Positions 1-8,420 of a stretch of 64,000 nt of DNA are shown in pieces. Location: assembly GCA_964358485.1 (NCBI GenBank), contig CAYHPY010000003.1:1-64000 (forward strand). Direction: 5' to 3'. The stretch comes from CAYHPY01 sp964358485. Lineage in GTDB: Bacteria; Elusimicrobiota; Elusimicrobia; UBA1565; UBA9628. Below the pieces are notes generated by a model, which made no database searches, had not been told where the DNA came from, and saw only the letters and a list, made by a program, of their open reading frames with translations. The position numbers were made by a program, and so were the translations under genes. Numbering within the stretch: the stretch's first letter is position 1; every line of letters begins with the position of its first letter.

Positions 1-467
1 GCGAGAACGTGGAGATCGTGGGGATCAAGGACACGCAGAAGTCCGTGGTCACGGGTCTTGAGATGTTCCGCAAGCTTTTGGACGAGTCGGTGGCCGGGGA
101 CAACGTCGGGATTCTCCTGCGCGGGATCGAGAAGGAGCAGATCGAGCGCGGGCAGGTCATCTCGGCGCCGGGTTCGACGGCGCCGCACAAGAAGTTCAAG
201 GCGAAGCTCTACGTCCTGACCAAGGACGAAGGGGGGCGGCACACGCCGTTCTTCAAGGGGTACCGCCCGCAGTTCTATTTCCGCACGACCGACGTGACGG
301 GGGCCGTGGAGCTTCCGGCGGGGGTCGAGATGGTGATGCCGGGCGACAACATCGACATTTCGGCGGAGCTGATCGCGCCGATCGCGATGGAGAAGGGGTT
401 GCGGTTCGCCGTTCGCGAGGGCGGCCACACCGTGGGCGCCGGCGTCGTCAGCGAAATCCTGGATTAG
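1..467 (+). CDS. tuf: Elongation factor Tu, C-terminal part
   Basis: This is the 3' end of an EF-Tu gene cut by the window edge; the reading frame is open from base 3. It covers most of domain 2 and all of domain 3 of the GTPase that delivers aminoacyl-tRNA to the ribosome. Recognisable landmarks are VEIVGIKDT, LDESVAGDNVG, the RGIEKEQIERGQV segment, YRPQFYFRTTDVTG and the C-terminal FAVREGGHTVGAGVVSEI. The GTPase domain lies outside the window. The gene sits 26 bp before rpsJ, as in the classical str-S10 junction. Confidence 0.97.
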   Translation, partial: ENVEIVGIKDTQKSVVTGLEMFRKLLDESVAGDNVGILLRGIEKEQIERGQVISAPGSTAPHKKFKAKLYVLTKDEGGRHTPFFKGYRPQFYFRTTDVTGAVELPAGVEMVMPGDNIDISAELIAPIAMEKGLRFAVREGGHTVGAGVVSEILD

Positions 468-483
468 AGGGCCTGAAATAAGG

Positions 484-494
484 TATAATCGACA
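484..494 (+). promoter_or_regulatory. -10 box directly before rpsJ
   Basis: A consensus TATAAT lies at 484-489 and the rpsJ ATG at 494, only 4 nt later. No Shine-Dalgarno sequence fits in between, so a transcript started here would be leaderless. The -35 region (about 461-466) is weak. It would let the S10 operon be transcribed separately from tuf. Inferred from sequence only. Confidence 0.5.
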
Positions 495-817
495 TGGCTG
501 AGATCAACAATCCGCAGCAGAGAATCCGCATCCGCCTTCGGGCCTACGATCACCGCGTCCTGGACGCAAGCGTAGGCAAGATCGTTGAGACGGCGCAGCG
601 CACGGGAGCCGTTGTTTCGGGCCCCGTTCTCCTGCCGACTCACATCAAGAAGTACACGGTCCTTCGGTCTCCTCACGTCGATAAAAAATCGCGTGAGCAG
701 TTCGAAATGCGGATTCACAAGCGGCTGATCGAGCTCAACAGCACGACCTCCAAGACGGTCGACGAGCTGATGAAGCTGGATTTGCCGGCCGGCGTGGACG
801 TTGAGATCAAGCTCTAA
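494..817 (+). CDS. rpsJ: 30S ribosomal protein S10
   Basis: S10 binds the 30S head and also partners NusB in antitermination. The 107-residue protein has the family landmarks RIRIRLRAYDHRVLD, the GPVLLPT strand, RSPHVDKKSREQFEMRIHKR and the C-terminal LPAGVDVEIKL. Length is normal. It is the first gene of the S10 operon and starts just after a TATAAT box. Confidence 0.97.
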   Translation: MAEINNPQQRIRIRLRAYDHRVLDASVGKIVETAQRTGAVVSGPVLLPTHIKKYTVLRSPHVDKKSREQFEMRIHKRLIELNSTTSKTVDELMKLDLPAGVDVEIKL

Positions 818-822
818 TTTAT

Positions 823-1611
823 ATGACAGAAGCAGCGCAGGCCGCCGCGGGCGGCGAGATCAAGAAGGCTCCGGCCTCCTTCCGAACCATTTTGGGGGAG
901 AAGGTCGGAATGACCCAGGTTTTCCATGAGAAAACCAAGCGTCTTTATGGGGCGACCGTGGTCAAGGCGGGCCCCTGCCCCGTCATGCGGGTCAAGACCT
1001 CCGACGGCAAGGACGGTTACAACGCCGTTCAGTTGGCGTTCGGCGACCGCAAGGAAAAGAGCGTTTCCTCCCCCGAGGCCGGGCAGTTCAAGGCCGCCGG
1101 GGTCGCTCCGGCGCGTTGGGTCAAGGAGATCCGCGTGGCCGCCACCGAGGGCTTGGAGCCCGGGCAGACGGTCAGCCTCGAGGGCCGCTTCAAGCCCGGC
1201 GACTACATCGACGTCCAGGGCGTCTCGAAGGGGCAGGGATTTGCCGGCGTCATGAAACGCCATAATTTCCGCGGCATGCCGGGCTCCCACGGCGCCTCCG
1301 ACAAGGAGCGTTCTCCGGGGTCTTTGGCCTCGCGGCGCTCCCTCGGGCGCGTTCTTCCCGGCCAGCGCATGGCCGGCCGCATGGGCGGCGAGACCGTGAC
1401 CATGGCCAAGCTCCAGGTTCTGAAGGTCGAGGCCGACCGCAACCTGATCTATCTTTGCGGCGCCGTGCCCGGCCCGAAGGGCGGGCTGGTGACGATTTCC
1501 GAGACCGTTAAGTCCAAGAAGGCCTGGATCGAGCCCACCAAGCTCCTGGTCAAGAAGGACAAAATGGGCAATATCATCAAGGCTCCCGCCCCCAAGGGCG
1601 CGAAGAAATAG
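823..1611 (+). CDS. rplC: 50S ribosomal protein L3
   Basis: L3 is an early-assembling 50S protein near the peptidyl transferase centre. At 262 residues it is longer than usual because of an Ala-rich N-terminal extension of about 25 residues before GEKVGMTQVF and a lysine-rich tail. The family signature is present as FAGVMKRHNFRGMPGSHG followed by GSLASRRSLGRVLPGQRMAG. The ATG at 823 is 5 nt after the rpsJ stop with little room for a ribosome-binding site; a start closer to GEKVGMTQ cannot be excluded. Confidence 0.96.
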   Translation: MTEAAQAAAGGEIKKAPASFRTILGEKVGMTQVFHEKTKRLYGATVVKAGPCPVMRVKTSDGKDGYNAVQLAFGDRKEKSVSSPEAGQFKAAGVAPARWVKEIRVAATEGLEPGQTVSLEGRFKPGDYIDVQGVSKGQGFAGVMKRHNFRGMPGSHGASDKERSPGSLASRRSLGRVLPGQRMAGRMGGETVTMAKLQVLKVEADRNLIYLCGAVPGPKGGLVTISETVKSKKAWIEPTKLLVKKDKMGNIIKAPAPKGAKK

Positions 1612-1614
1612 CGC

Positions 1615-2235
1615 ATGGATACCAAAGTTCACAACAGCCGCGGGGAGGAGGTCGGGTCGGTCTCCCTTCAGGACAGCATCTTCGGGGTCAAGCCGCGCGC
1701 GAGTTTCCTGCACGAGGCCGTCACCGTTCACCTGGCCAACCGGCGGACCGGCTCAGCCAACACCAAGACCCGCGCCGAGGTTTCCGGCTCCGGCAAGAAG
1801 CCTTGGAAGCAGAAGCACACGGGACGCGCCCGCGCGGGTTCGATTCGGTCTCCGTTGTGGCGCCACGGCGGCGTCACCTTCGGGCCCCGGGCTCACGAGA
1901 TCGTTCGGGGCTTTCCCAAGCAGAAGCGCCGCTTGGCGTTGGCCCAGGCGCTTTCGGCCAAGGCCCAGGCGGGCGGCTTGGTCCTGGTGGACAAGATCGA
2001 GCTCGAAGAGCCCAAGACCAAGCTCTTGGCCGCGACGCTGGCCAAGCTCAAGTGCGCCGGCCGCACCGTTCTCGTTCTGGACCGCCCGGACGCCAATCTC
2101 ACCCGCGCCGGCCGAAACATTCCCGGCCTGGAGCTCGCGCTGGAGGGGGACCTCAACGCCTACATGGTCCTCCGCTCGCGCAATATCCTCATGACCCGGG
2201 CCGCTTTGGAAAAGCTGTCGGCCCGCTGGAACTAA
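1615..2235 (+). CDS. rplD: 50S ribosomal protein L4
   Basis: L4 is a 50S assembly protein lining the exit tunnel; in some bacteria it also represses the S10 operon. The 206-residue product shows the expected NRRTGSANTKTRAEVSGSG loop and KPWKQKHTGRARAGSIRSP, then GGVTFGPRAHE and the C-terminal domain. Only 3 nt separate it from rplC. Length is typical. Confidence 0.96.
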   Translation: MDTKVHNSRGEEVGSVSLQDSIFGVKPRASFLHEAVTVHLANRRTGSANTKTRAEVSGSGKKPWKQKHTGRARAGSIRSPLWRHGGVTFGPRAHEIVRGFPKQKRRLALAQALSAKAQAGGLVLVDKIELEEPKTKLLAATLAKLKCAGRTVLVLDRPDANLTRAGRNIPGLELALEGDLNAYMVLRSRNILMTRAALEKLSARWN

Positions 2236-2239
2236 GACC

Positions 2240-2536
2240 ATGACCCTTCCCGTCACCGACGTCATCATCCGTCCCCTGCTGACCGAGCGCAGCACCATCC
2301 TCAAGGAGAAGTTCAACCAGTATCTCTTCGAGGCCGCCAAGGGCGCCACCAAGACCGACATCAAGCGCGCCGTCGAAGAGCTTTTCAAGGTCTCGGTGGA
2401 AGGCGTGCGCACCATGACCGTGAAGGGCAAGTTCCGCCGGCAGGGCCGCAGCGCCGGCTATCGTTCCGACTGGAAAAAGGCGATCGTGACCCTCCAGAAG
2501 GGGCAGAAGATCGACATCGCGGATCAGGCGGCATAA
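2240..2536 (+). CDS. rplW: 50S ribosomal protein L23
   Basis: L23 sits at the tunnel exit and docks trigger factor and SRP. The 98-residue protein has DVIIRPLLTERSTILKE at the start and the conserved KTDIKRAVEELFKVSVEGV, then a loop GKFRRQGRSAGYRSDWKKA. Length and position between L4 and L2 are canonical. Confidence 0.95.
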   Translation: MTLPVTDVIIRPLLTERSTILKEKFNQYLFEAAKGATKTDIKRAVEELFKVSVEGVRTMTVKGKFRRQGRSAGYRSDWKKAIVTLQKGQKIDIADQAA

Positions 2537-2538
2537 CC

Positions 2539-3381
2539 ATGGCTATCAAATCCTTCAAGCCCTACACCCCCTCCCGCCGGGAAATGACCTCGGCGGACTA
2601 TTCCGAGCTGAGCAAGGTCCGGCCGGAGAAGAGCCTTATGACCGAGCTCCGCGCCCGCGGCGGGCGCAACAACACCGGCACCGTCATGGTCCGCCATCAG
2701 GGCGGCGGCCACAAGCGGGCCTACCGCATCATCGATTTCAAACGCGAGAAGGCCGGCATCCCCGGCAAAGTCGCGACCATCGAGTACGATCCGAACCGCT
2801 CCGGCCGCATCAGCCTCATCCATTACGCCGACGGCGAGAAACGCTATATCGTGCACCCCGTGGGGCTCAAGGTCGGCGACGTCATCGTCAGCGGTCCCGA
2901 AGCCGACATCAAGGTCGGCAACGCCCTCCCCATCGCGCGCATCCCGGAAGGGACTTTCATCCACAACATCGAGCTCAATCCGGGAAAGGGCGCCCAGATG
3001 GTGCGCTCCGCCGGCAGTCAGGCCCAGCTCATGGCCAAGGACGCGGGTTTCGCGCAGATCAAAATGCCCTCCGGGGAGATTCGGATGGTGCCCGACGCCT
3101 GCATGGCCGTCATCGGCCAGGTTTCCAACACCGAGCACAACACCATCAACCTCGGAAAGGCGGGCCGCTCCCGCCACCGGGGCATCCGGCCGACCGTTCG
3201 CGGCGCGGCCATGAACGCCACCGACCACCCTCTGGGCGGCGGACGCGGCAAGTCCAAGGGCGGCAACCATCCGCGGTCTCCGTGGAACCAGCCCTCCAAA
3301 GGCTATAAAACCCGCAACAAGCGCAAGATCTGGGGCTGGATGATCGTCTCGGACCGCCGGCGGGCGAAGGTGCAGGGGTAG
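2539..3381 (+). CDS. rplB: 50S ribosomal protein L2
   Basis: L2 is required for subunit joining and lies by the peptidyl transferase centre. The 280-residue product contains GGRNNTGTVMVRHQGGGHKR, YDPNRSGRISLIHYADGEKRY, and the C-terminal MNATDHPLGGGRGKSKGG with the conserved histidine. Length is normal. The start is 2 nt after the rplW stop. Confidence 0.97.
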   Translation: MAIKSFKPYTPSRREMTSADYSELSKVRPEKSLMTELRARGGRNNTGTVMVRHQGGGHKRAYRIIDFKREKAGIPGKVATIEYDPNRSGRISLIHYADGEKRYIVHPVGLKVGDVIVSGPEADIKVGNALPIARIPEGTFIHNIELNPGKGAQMVRSAGSQAQLMAKDAGFAQIKMPSGEIRMVPDACMAVIGQVSNTEHNTINLGKAGRSRHRGIRPTVRGAAMNATDHPLGGGRGKSKGGNHPRSPWNQPSKGYKTRNKRKIWGWMIVSDRRRAKVQG

Positions 3382-3387
3382 AGGACT

Positions 3388-3672
3388 ATGGGACGATCCA
3401 CCAAAAAAGGCCCGTTCATCAACGCGAAGCTTCTCAAAAAGGTCACCAAGCTCAACGCCGCCGGGGAGAAGAAGGTCATCAAGACCTGGGCGCGCGCGTG
3501 CACGATCCCGCCGGAGTTCGTCGGCCACACCTTCGCCGTTCACAACGGCCGCAAGTTTCTGCCGATCTACGTGACCGAGCAGATGGTCGGCCATCGCCTG
3601 GGAGAGTTTTCGTTCACCCGGTTCTTCCGCTCTCACGGCGGCATGACCAAGGAATCCACCTCGCTCACCTAA
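3388..3672 (+). CDS. rpsS: 30S ribosomal protein S19
   Basis: S19 pairs with S13 in the 30S head. The 94-residue protein begins MGRSTKKGPFIN, contains the WARACTIPPEFVGHTFAVHNG block and ends with LGEFSFTRFFRSHGG, all family hallmarks. It lies between rplB and rplV as in other bacteria. Confidence 0.96.
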   Translation: MGRSTKKGPFINAKLLKKVTKLNAAGEKKVIKTWARACTIPPEFVGHTFAVHNGRKFLPIYVTEQMVGHRLGEFSFTRFFRSHGGMTKESTSLT

Positions 3673-3677
3673 AATCC

Positions 3678-4040
3678 ATGGAATCAATCGCCCACGCTCG
3701 TTTTCAACGGTCCGGGACCCGGAAAGTCGGCCAGGTCCTCAAGCAGATCCGGGGGAAGTCGGTCCTGGAGGTCCAGCAGCTGCTTCGGCTGGTGCCCCGG
3801 GCCTGCATCCCCATCGTCGCCAAGACCGTCCAGTCCGCGGCGGCCAACCTCCAGGTCCAGGCGGCCCGCAAGGGCAAGACGCTGGAGCCCCGGCAGGTCT
3901 TCGTCAAGTCCTGTTGGTCCACCATGGGCCCGCTGAGCCAGATGCGGCGGGTCAAGCCCGCGCCCATGGGGCGGGCGATGACGTTCAAGCGCAAGCTCTG
4001 CCATGTCACCGTCGTCGTCTCCGACGGGAAGGAAGGCTAA
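3678..4040 (+). CDS. rplV: 50S ribosomal protein L22
   Basis: L22 lines the exit tunnel and contacts several 23S rRNA domains. I place the start at ATG 3678, which gives a normal 120-residue protein beginning MESIAHARFQRSGTRKVGQV. The long beta-hairpin sequence is visible as SQMRRVKPAPMGRAMTFKRK, followed by CHVTVVVSDG. The open frame extends upstream into rpsS, but that part is out of frame with S19 and has no L22 similarity. Confidence 0.95.
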   Translation: MESIAHARFQRSGTRKVGQVLKQIRGKSVLEVQQLLRLVPRACIPIVAKTVQSAAANLQVQAARKGKTLEPRQVFVKSCWSTMGPLSQMRRVKPAPMGRAMTFKRKLCHVTVVVSDGKEG

Positions 4041-4043
4041 TCA

Positions 4044-4820
4044 ATGGGAAACAAAATTCATCCCCGGTCCGTCCGGCTGGGCTACATTCAGGATTGGGAG
4101 TCCAAATGGTTCTCCCTGCGCGAGATGCCGGCCTTGATCGGCGAGGATTATCGGATCCGGACCATGGTCAAAAACCAGTTCCGCCAGGCCGCCGTCAGCT
4201 GGGTGGGCATCGAGCGCGCCGGCTCCTATCTGCGGGTCAACATCCATACCGCCCGCCCCGGCGTCGTCATCGGCAAGAAGGGCGTCGACATCGAGGCCAT
4301 CCGCGGCCAGATCGAGAACATGACTTCCCGCAAGACCTTCATCAACGTGATGGAGATCAAGGACCCCGAATTGGATTCCCGCCTGGTCGGCGAGGCCATC
4401 GCGCTCCAGCTTGAGAAACGCATCGCCTACCGCCGCGCCATCCGCCGCGCCATGGAGCGCACGATGCAGGCCGGGGCGCTGGGCATCAAGGTCATGGTGG
4501 GCGGCCGCCTCAACGGGGGCGAGATCGCCCGCCGGGAATGGATGCGCGAGGGCCGCGTGCCCCTGCACACCTACTGCGCCGACATCGATTTCGGCATCAC
4601 CGAGGCCAATACCATGGCCGGCAAGATCGGCGTGAAGGTCTGGATCTTTAAGAAGCAGATGTTCGTCAAGAGCCCGAAAGAGCTCCTGCTGTTGGCCAAA
4701 AAGGCCGAGGCGGCGGCCGCTCCGTCCATCGCGGCCATGGCGGCGGCCCCGGCCGTCGCGGTGGCGCAGGCGCCGGCGGGCGGGGCGACCCAGGAGGCAT
4801 CCGGCAATGTTGATGCCTAA
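4044..4820 (+). CDS. rpsC: 30S ribosomal protein S3
   Basis: S3 forms part of the mRNA entry site and helicase. The 258-residue protein begins MGNKIHPRSVRLG, has the KH motif GVVIGKKGVDIEAIRG and the C-terminal MREGRVPLHTYCADIDFG region. It carries an Ala-rich C-terminal extension of roughly 35 residues after the conserved core. The gene overlaps rplP by 14 nt. Confidence 0.96.
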   Translation: MGNKIHPRSVRLGYIQDWESKWFSLREMPALIGEDYRIRTMVKNQFRQAAVSWVGIERAGSYLRVNIHTARPGVVIGKKGVDIEAIRGQIENMTSRKTFINVMEIKDPELDSRLVGEAIALQLEKRIAYRRAIRRAMERTMQAGALGIKVMVGGRLNGGEIARREWMREGRVPLHTYCADIDFGITEANTMAGKIGVKVWIFKKQMFVKSPKELLLLAKKAEAAAAPSIAAMAAAPAVAVAQAPAGGATQEASGNVDA

Positions 4821-5223
4821 GCGGGTCAAATACCGCAAGCCCCACAGCCACCCCCGGATCAAGGGTCCCGCCAAGCGCGGCACCTCCATCGCCTTCGGCG
4901 AGTACGCCTTGAAGGCGCTGGAGCCCAAGTGGGTGACCGCCCGTCAGATCGAGTCGGCGCGCGTGGCCATCGGCCGGCACCTCAAGAAGGGCGGAAAGCT
5001 TTGGGTGCGGATCTTTCCGGACAAGGCCATCACCAAGCACCCCGCCGAAACCCGCATGGGCAAGGGAAAGGGCGGTCCCGACCACTGGGTGTGCGTCGTT
5101 CGCCCCGGGCGCATCCTGTTTGAGATCGAAGGATTGCCGCGGGACGCCGCGCAGGCCGCGATGCGCAGCGCTTCCTACAAGCTGCCGATTTTCACAAAAT
5201 TCGTGGTTCGGGAGGCGCTATGA
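4807..5223 (+). CDS. rplP: 50S ribosomal protein L16
   Basis: L16 organises the A-site region of the 50S subunit. The 138-residue product starts MLMPKRVKYRKPHSHPRIKG and has GSTIAF-like GTSIAFGEYALKALEP and the KTRMGKGKG-like ETRMGKGKGGPDHWVCVV block. The ATG at 4807 overlaps the end of rpsC. It matches the canonical N-terminus, so the overlap is probably real. Confidence 0.95.
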   Translation: MLMPKRVKYRKPHSHPRIKGPAKRGTSIAFGEYALKALEPKWVTARQIESARVAIGRHLKKGGKLWVRIFPDKAITKHPAETRMGKGKGGPDHWVCVVRPGRILFEIEGLPRDAAQAAMRSASYKLPIFTKFVVREAL

Positions 5224-5272
5224 CCGAGACTATCGAGGGAATGGTCGCGTCGACCGGCGTTGGGAGGCGACC

Positions 5273-5485
5273 ATGAAGGCTAAGGAGCGGGAAGCCAAGA
5301 AGCACCTGTCGGTCGCGGAACTCGAAACCGAGATCCGGACCGCCCGCGAGAAGCGCTTCCGATTGCTGTTTAAGCACCGCGCCTCGCGCGCGGAGAATCC
5401 TTTGGAGCTTAGAAATCTCCGAAGGCAGATCGCCCGCATGGAGACCTGGCTGACGCAGAAGCGCCAGGCCGCCGCGGCGTCCTAA
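5273..5485 (+). CDS. rpmC: 50S ribosomal protein L29
   Basis: L29 is a small helical protein at the tunnel exit. The start at ATG 5273 follows GGGAGGCGA, a good ribosome-binding site, and gives 70 residues: two helices with HLSVAELETEIRTAREKRF and NPLELRNLRRQIARMETWL. The helix signature and position between L16 and S17 identify it. The 49 nt after rplP hold no other gene. Confidence 0.92.
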   Translation: MKAKEREAKKHLSVAELETEIRTAREKRFRLLFKHRASRAENPLELRNLRRQIARMETWLTQKRQAAAAS

Positions 5486-5501
5486 GGAGAGGCGGATTTT
5501 C

Positions 5502-5804
5502 ATGGAAGAGACTCGCAATCAGAGAAAGAGGCTGGAGGGAGTCGTTCTCTCCGATCGGATGACGAAGACCCGGGTGGTGGTCGTCCAGCGCCTGGTCCGG
5601 CATCCCTTTTACGAGAAGATCATGACCAAGAAGAGCAAGTTCTTCGTCCATGACGAGGCCAACGCGTCCCATGAGGGCGACCTGGTCGAGATCGCGAGCA
5701 CCCGGCCCCTTTCCAAGAACAAGCGCTGGCGCCTGGTCCGCGTGGTCAAGGCGGCCGGCGGAGGGCGCAAGGCGGAGGCTCCCAAGGCCGAGGCCGCGCG
5801 CTAG
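5502..5804 (+). CDS. rpsQ: 30S ribosomal protein S17
   Basis: S17 is a primary 16S-binding OB-fold protein. Landmarks are RKRLEGVVLSDRMTKTRVVV, HPFYEKIMTKKSKFFVHDE and DLVEIASTRPLSKNKRWRL. At 100 residues it has a short Lys/Ala-rich tail beyond the usual end. Confidence 0.95.
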   Translation: MEETRNQRKRLEGVVLSDRMTKTRVVVVQRLVRHPFYEKIMTKKSKFFVHDEANASHEGDLVEIASTRPLSKNKRWRLVRVVKAAGGGRKAEAPKAEAAR

Positions 5805-5814
5805 GGGAAAAAGC

Positions 5815-6183
5815 ATGATTCAGCTAAGATCCATTCTGAACGTCGCCGATAACTCAGGGGCCCGGAAGCTTCAGTGCTTCATGATTCTCGGGGGAAGCAG
5901 CCGCCGTTACGCCGCCCTGGGGGACATCATCGTCTGCAGCGTGCGGGACGCTCTGCCCAACGGCGCCATCAAAAAGGGGGACGTCGTCAAGGCCGTCGTG
6001 GTCCGCGTCGCCCGCAACCAGCGGCGCCCCGACGGCTCCTACGTGAGCTTCGACGAGAACGCGGCCTGCCTGATCGACGACAACGGCGAGCCCAAGGGCA
6101 CCCGGGTCTTCGGCCCGATCGCCCGCGAACTGCGGGACAAGGATTACTTGAAGATCATCTCCTTGGCGCCCGAGGTCATTTGA
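5815..6183 (+). CDS. rplN: 50S ribosomal protein L14
   Basis: L14 contributes to the inter-subunit bridge. The ATG at 5815, after GGGGAAAAAGC, gives the standard 122-residue protein starting MIQLRSILNVADNSGARKLQ. It contains GDIIVCSVRDALPNGAIKKG, NAACLIDDNGEPKGTRVFGP and REL with KIISLAPEVI at the end. Confidence 0.97.
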   Translation: MIQLRSILNVADNSGARKLQCFMILGGSSRRYAALGDIIVCSVRDALPNGAIKKGDVVKAVVVRVARNQRRPDGSYVSFDENAACLIDDNGEPKGTRVFGPIARELRDKDYLKIISLAPEVI

Positions 6184-6184
6184 C

Positions 6185-6505
6185 ATGATCAAGCTCAAGA
6201 TTCACAAGAAGGACACGGTGATGGTCATCTCCGGCAAGGACAAGGGCAAGAAGGGCGAGGTCCTGAAGGTGTTCCCGGCCGAGATGCGCGTGCTGGTCAG
6301 CAAGGTCAACATCGTGACCAAGCACAAGAAGCCCCGGGGCGCCCAGGATCCCGGCGGGATCCAGAAAAAGGAAGCCCCGGTGAGCTATTCCAACGTGATG
6401 CTGGTTTGTCCCAAGTGCGACAAGGCCATGCGGGTCAAGACCGACCGCCTACCAACCGGAGAGCGGGTGCGGATTTGCCGCAAGTGCGGGGAGACGATCC
6501 TGTGA
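6185..6505 (+). CDS. rplX: 50S ribosomal protein L24, zinc-ribbon form
   Basis: L24 starts 50S assembly. The KOW motif is seen as DTVMVISGKDKGKKGEVLKV. The C-terminal half carries CPKC and CRKC pairs, a four-cysteine set that should bind zinc; many other bacterial L24 proteins lack it. The 106-residue length is normal. The stop overlaps the GTG of rplE (GTGA). Confidence 0.96.
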   Translation: MIKLKIHKKDTVMVISGKDKGKKGEVLKVFPAEMRVLVSKVNIVTKHKKPRGAQDPGGIQKKEAPVSYSNVMLVCPKCDKAMRVKTDRLPTGERVRICRKCGETIL

Positions 6506-7233
6506 GCGACGAAGAAAAAGCGAAGGCGGAAAGGGCCGAGAAGGCGGCCAAGGCGAGGGAGAAAGCCCTCGCGCACAAGAAGGCCAATGAGGGCAAGGGT
6601 TCCAAGGCCGTCGTGGCGATGGCCGTTTCCGACGGAAAGCAGGTCAAGCACCCCGTCCCGCGCCTCAAGAAGCGCTTCCAGGAGTCCGTGATTCCCCAGT
6701 TCCAGGAGCGCCTGGGCTACGAGAATCCGCTTCAGGTGCCGCGCCTGGTCAAGATCGTGGTCAACATGGGCGTTTCCGAGGCCAAGGAAAACGTCCAGCT
6801 TCTGGATCAGGCCCGCGAGGAGCTCGCCCTGATCACGGGGCAGTGGCCCCAGCTGCGGCGGGCCCACAAATCCATTTCCAACTTCAAGCTCCGCGAGGGC
6901 ATGCCCATCGGCGTGCGGGTGACCCTGCGGGGGGACCGGATGTACGAGTTCCTGGACCGGCTGATCTCGGTGGCCATTCCCCGTATCCGCGACTTCCGGG
7001 GCCTGGAACTGCGCGGCTTCGACGGCCGCGGCAACTACAACCTCGGGCTTCGGGAGCAGATGATCTTCCCGGAGATCGACGTTGAGAAGTCCACCCGCCA
7101 GCGGGGCATGAACATTTCCATCGTGACCACCGCCGGCAATGATGAGAGCGGCCTGAGCCTTCTGCGCAGCTTCGGCTTTCCGTTCAAGAAAGAGGCTCCC
7201 CAGGCGGCGACCGCCGCCGTGGGCGCCGCCTGA
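6502..7233 (+). CDS. rplE: 50S ribosomal protein L5 with N-terminal extension
   Basis: L5 binds 5S rRNA and contacts S13. The core is clear: RLKKRFQESVIPQFQERLGY, QWPQLRRAHKSISNFKLREG, GVRVTLRGDRMYEFLDRL and the DFRGL and NYNLGLREQMIFPEID blocks. A GTG at 6502 overlapping the rplX stop gives 243 residues with a charged Ala/Lys/Glu-rich N-terminal extension of about 45 residues. ATG 6619 would remove most of it, but coupling and the open frame favour 6502. Confidence 0.94.
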   Translation: MSDEEKAKAERAEKAAKAREKALAHKKANEGKGSKAVVAMAVSDGKQVKHPVPRLKKRFQESVIPQFQERLGYENPLQVPRLVKIVVNMGVSEAKENVQLLDQAREELALITGQWPQLRRAHKSISNFKLREGMPIGVRVTLRGDRMYEFLDRLISVAIPRIRDFRGLELRGFDGRGNYNLGLREQMIFPEIDVEKSTRQRGMNISIVTTAGNDESGLSLLRSFGFPFKKEAPQAATAAVGAA

Positions 7234-7245
7234 GGATAAGACAAT

Positions 7246-7431
7246 ATGGCGACTACGGCGTGGAAAGCTAAGCTCAAGAAGCCGCAAAAATTTTCGACCC
7301 GCTACCGGAACCGCTGCCAGATTTGCGGCCGTCCCCGCGCATACTACAGGGATTTCGGGTTGTGTCGGATCTGCTTCCGGAAGATGGCCCACAACGGCCA
7401 GATCCCCGGAGTCGTTAAATCCTCCTGGTAG
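7246..7431 (+). CDS. rpsN: 30S ribosomal protein S14, type Z
   Basis: This is the short 61-residue zinc-binding S14. The metal site is CQICGRPR followed by CRICFRKMA, and the ends ATTAWKAKLKKPQKF and GQIPGVVKSSW are typical. S14 helps assemble the 30S head. The zinc-independent form is longer and lacks these cysteines. Confidence 0.96.
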   Translation: MATTAWKAKLKKPQKFSTRYRNRCQICGRPRAYYRDFGLCRICFRKMAHNGQIPGVVKSSW

Positions 7432-7444
7432 GCGATGATAACCC

Positions 7445-7840
7445 ATGGATCCCATTTCTGATCTTCTGACTCGAATCCGCAACGCCAACGGCCGCGCCAA
7501 GGACCGCGTGGACGTCCCGATGTCCAAAATGAAGCTGGAGATCGTGCGCCTCCTTAAGGAGGAGGGGTTCATCGCCAATTTCAAATCCATCTACACCAAC
7601 GGCTCCAAGCGGGGCGTGATCCGGGTGTTTTTGAAGTACTCCCCGGAGAAGGAGGCCGTCATCCGCGGCATCCAGCGCGTCTCCCGCCCGGGCCTTCGGA
7701 TTTACCGCTCCTATCAGGAGATCCCCCGGGTCCGGGGCGGTTTCGCCGTCACCCTCCTGTCGACCTCGCAGGGCATTCTCACGGACCGGCAGGCCAAAGA
7801 GAAGAAAGTCGGCGGGGAAATCCTCTGCCAGGTTTGGTGA
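7445..7840 (+). CDS. rpsH: 30S ribosomal protein S8
   Basis: S8 is a primary 16S-binding protein and the spc-operon repressor in some bacteria. The 131-residue protein starts MDPISDLLTRIRNANGRAK and ends with the signature STSQGILTDRQAKEKKVGGE then ILCQVW. Length is normal. Confidence 0.96.
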   Translation: MDPISDLLTRIRNANGRAKDRVDVPMSKMKLEIVRLLKEEGFIANFKSIYTNGSKRGVIRVFLKYSPEKEAVIRGIQRVSRPGLRIYRSYQEIPRVRGGFAVTLLSTSQGILTDRQAKEKKVGGEILCQVW

Positions 7841-7844
7841 TGAA

Positions 7845-8417
7845 ATGAGCCGAATTGGAAGAATCCCCGTCGTCATTCCCCAAGGCGTCCAGGTCTCGAT
7901 CTCCGGTTCGACCGTGAAGGCCAAGGGCCCCGCGGGCGAGCTTCAGGAGATCCTCCACCCCGTCGTGAAGGCCGAGATCAAGGACGGTAAGGTGCTCCTG
8001 AGCGCCGATCTTGCCGCCCGCAAGGACGCTTCCGCCATCTACGGGATGGCTCGGGCCCGCGTCAATAATCTCGTCCTGGGCGCCTCCAAGGAGTTCTTCA
8101 AGGTCCTCGACATCGTGGGCCTCGGGTTTCGGGCCGAAGTGCTGGGCCAGAAACTGACCCTTTCGTTGGGTAAATCGCATCCGGTCACTTTCGAGGCCCC
8201 CAAGGGCATTAAGCTCGAAGTCGATCCGAAGAAGACCCTGGTGACCGTCAAGGGCGCGAGCAAGGACCAAGTCGGCCAGACGGCCGCCGAGATCCGCGCG
8301 CTGCGGCCGCCGGAGCCCTATAAGGGAACCGGAATCCGCTACCAGGGTGAGCGCGTCCGCAAGAAGGCCGGCAAGACCGCGGCCGGGGCCGGCGCGGGAG
8401 CGGGGGGCAAGAAATAA
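7845..8417 (+). CDS. rplF: 50S ribosomal protein L6
   Basis: L6 lies near the factor-binding site. MSRIGRIPVVIPQGV opens the protein, and the second domain signature PPEPYKGTGIRYQGERVRKK is intact. At 190 residues it has a short Gly/Ala tail. It begins 4 nt after rpsH. Confidence 0.96.
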   Translation: MSRIGRIPVVIPQGVQVSISGSTVKAKGPAGELQEILHPVVKAEIKDGKVLLSADLAARKDASAIYGMARARVNNLVLGASKEFFKVLDIVGLGFRAEVLGQKLTLSLGKSHPVTFEAPKGIKLEVDPKKTLVTVKGASKDQVGQTAAEIRALRPPEPYKGTGIRYQGERVRKKAGKTAAGAGAGAGGKK

Positions 8418-8420
8418 GCC

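Noticed and set aside
2524..3687. 387-codon minus-strand open frame opposite rplB and rpsS
   Set aside because: It is antisense to intact ribosomal genes and shows no protein-like motifs; long shadow frames are expected at this GC content.
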